Shown here one piece after another: positions 63,901-64,000 of a stretch of DNA of 64,000 nucleotides. The translations under genes were made by a program, and so were the position numbers. The stretch comes from Ptiloglossa arizonensis. Its lineage: Eukaryota; Arthropoda; Insecta; Hymenoptera; Colletidae. The stretch spans positions 186,001 to 250,000 of the forward strand of contig NW_027479034.1 in NCBI RefSeq assembly GCF_051014685.1, read 5' to 3'. Within the stretch, counting starts at the first letter, position 1. Every line of letters begins with the position of its first letter. Below the pieces are notes generated by a model, which saw only the letters and a program-made list of their open reading frames with translations, had not been told where the DNA came from and ran no database searches.

Positions 63901-64000
63901 ATCGGGCGAGTTTCTACTTTCAGATGCAACAGAAATTTTGCGGATCGGTCAATCCGTTCGCGAGATATGGCAGTTTGGAGGTAAGAAACGCTTGAGAAAC
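61000..64000. repeat. Domain 2 order repeated (domain 2'), with a 10-monomer (1750 bp) HOR
   Basis: 'aacaagaac' with 'gggtaaaag' (61765), U with 'acatgcc' (61940), 'gactcgaac' (62115) and 'gcgtagtg' (62290) correspond to units at 18-19.6 kb. The run restarts 1750 bp later with 'aacaagaac' at 63515, U at 63690 and 'gactcgaac' at 63865. This second round is cut by the window end. Confidence 0.85.
63865..64000. repeat. Partial terminal monomer (136 of 175 bases)
   Basis: The unit starts 'cgaacgg' in place of 'agaacgg', like the one at 62115, carries the V marker 'gcggatcggtc', and stops at the window edge inside 'gagaaac'. The array therefore continues to the right. Confidence 0.95.

Larger units (their letters stand above)
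1..64000. repeat. 175-bp tandem satellite array (candidate centromeric/pericentromeric satellite)
   Basis: Every part of the window reads as the same 175-bp unit, head to tail and in one orientation, with no inversion and no foreign insert. Taking the monomer start at 'agaac' (base 1), starts fall at 1, 176, 351 and so on. After 15 one-base indels (net -11) the last start is at 63865, giving 365 full copies plus 136 bases. A unit of about 175 bp is close to a nucleosomal repeat and typical of eukaryotic centromeric satellites, but centromere identity is an inference. I do not recognise the family by sequence. The array runs off both ends of the window. Confidence 0.97.

Noticed and set aside
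1..64000. CRISPR array
   Set aside because: The whole 175-bp unit is repeated; there are no short repeats alternating with unique spacers and no cas genes.
1..64000. Tandem rRNA, 5S, tRNA or histone genes
   Set aside because: The unit has no recognisable rRNA or tRNA sequence, no pol III box A/B arrangement with a T-run terminator, and no coding frame.
1..64000. Protein-coding tandem repeat gene (silk, mucin or surface antigen type)
   Set aside because: A coding repeat would have a unit length divisible by 3 and an open frame; 175 is not, and stops (TAA, TAG in 'taactag') occur at each junction.
1..64000. Human or primate alpha satellite
   Set aside because: The unit is 175 rather than 171 bp and the sequence does not resemble the alpha consensus as I know it; the CENP-B-box likeness is only 12 of 17 positions.

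Overview
The whole window is one satellite-DNA array. A 175-bp monomer is repeated head to tail in a single orientation: 365 complete copies from base 1, then a 136-base partial copy at 63865-64000. I see no gene, RNA gene, transposon, CRISPR array, rDNA, telomere repeat or unique-sequence island. This points to a eukaryotic chromosome, most likely a centromeric or pericentromeric block. The species cannot be named from the sequence. A hand count of the consensus gives about 45% GC and 13 CpG per 175 bp against roughly 8 expected, so CpG is not depleted. That argues weakly against a heavily CpG-methylated vertebrate genome and leaves invertebrates, plants and others open.

The monomers are not random variants. 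They fall into recognisable classes, told apart mainly by a 'barcode' at monomer positions 18-34, and the classes recur in fixed orders (higher-order repeats, HORs). Monomer 1 differs from its neighbour (176-350) at 11 of 175 positions, but from the copy at 526-700 at only one. Class letters used here: A (gacc; gtgcgc; gttat), B (actacacctaccagtg), C (gttagc; gatcaatcc; gacatgg), D (actacacctaccgttg), E (attcgcgagatatagc), F (gcaaaccg), G (acgcttacc), H (catacgc), J (cagaagc; gatgggtc), K (aggagaaaac; ccgctg), L (gttctaat), M (caggagc), N (gtacgcatacc), O (gaagagtgcgc), P (agtacgg), Q (gcctgggg), R (taatttc; atgttgc), S, T (gaagtgtgcgc), U (acctttg; ggacg), V (gatcggtc), X (ggcccagg; ccattg; caaatgc).

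Layout: domain 1 (about 1-12.4 kb) holds the A-B-C / D-E-F-G-H / J-F-M-N-O-K / P-Q-R-S-T order. Domain 2 (12.4-22.9 kb) holds short HORs of 3, 6 and 7 monomers built on U, V and D-like types. Domain 3 (22.9-38.8 kb) holds X, T and A types in 2-, 4- and 12/13-monomer blocks plus a 37/38-monomer duplication. Domain 4 (38.8-45.3 kb) is a 19-22-monomer duplication rich in T, D, C and A. The domain 1 order then returns at 45.3-61.0 kb and the domain 2 order at 61.0-64.0 kb. The array therefore seems to have a super-period of about 43-49 kb above the HORs, and the window shows roughly 1.3 periods.

Two features inside the monomer could matter for function. One is a 16-bp dyad that is a perfect palindrome in some classes and one base short in the others. 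The other is a site matching the mammalian CENP-B box at 12 of 17 positions. Monomer length is almost invariant: I find no length change in the first 17.6 kb and 15 single-base indels in the whole window. Chimeric monomers at 2801 and 6126 record in-register unequal exchange. No protein system is encoded here. The interest lies in chromosome structure and satellite evolution.
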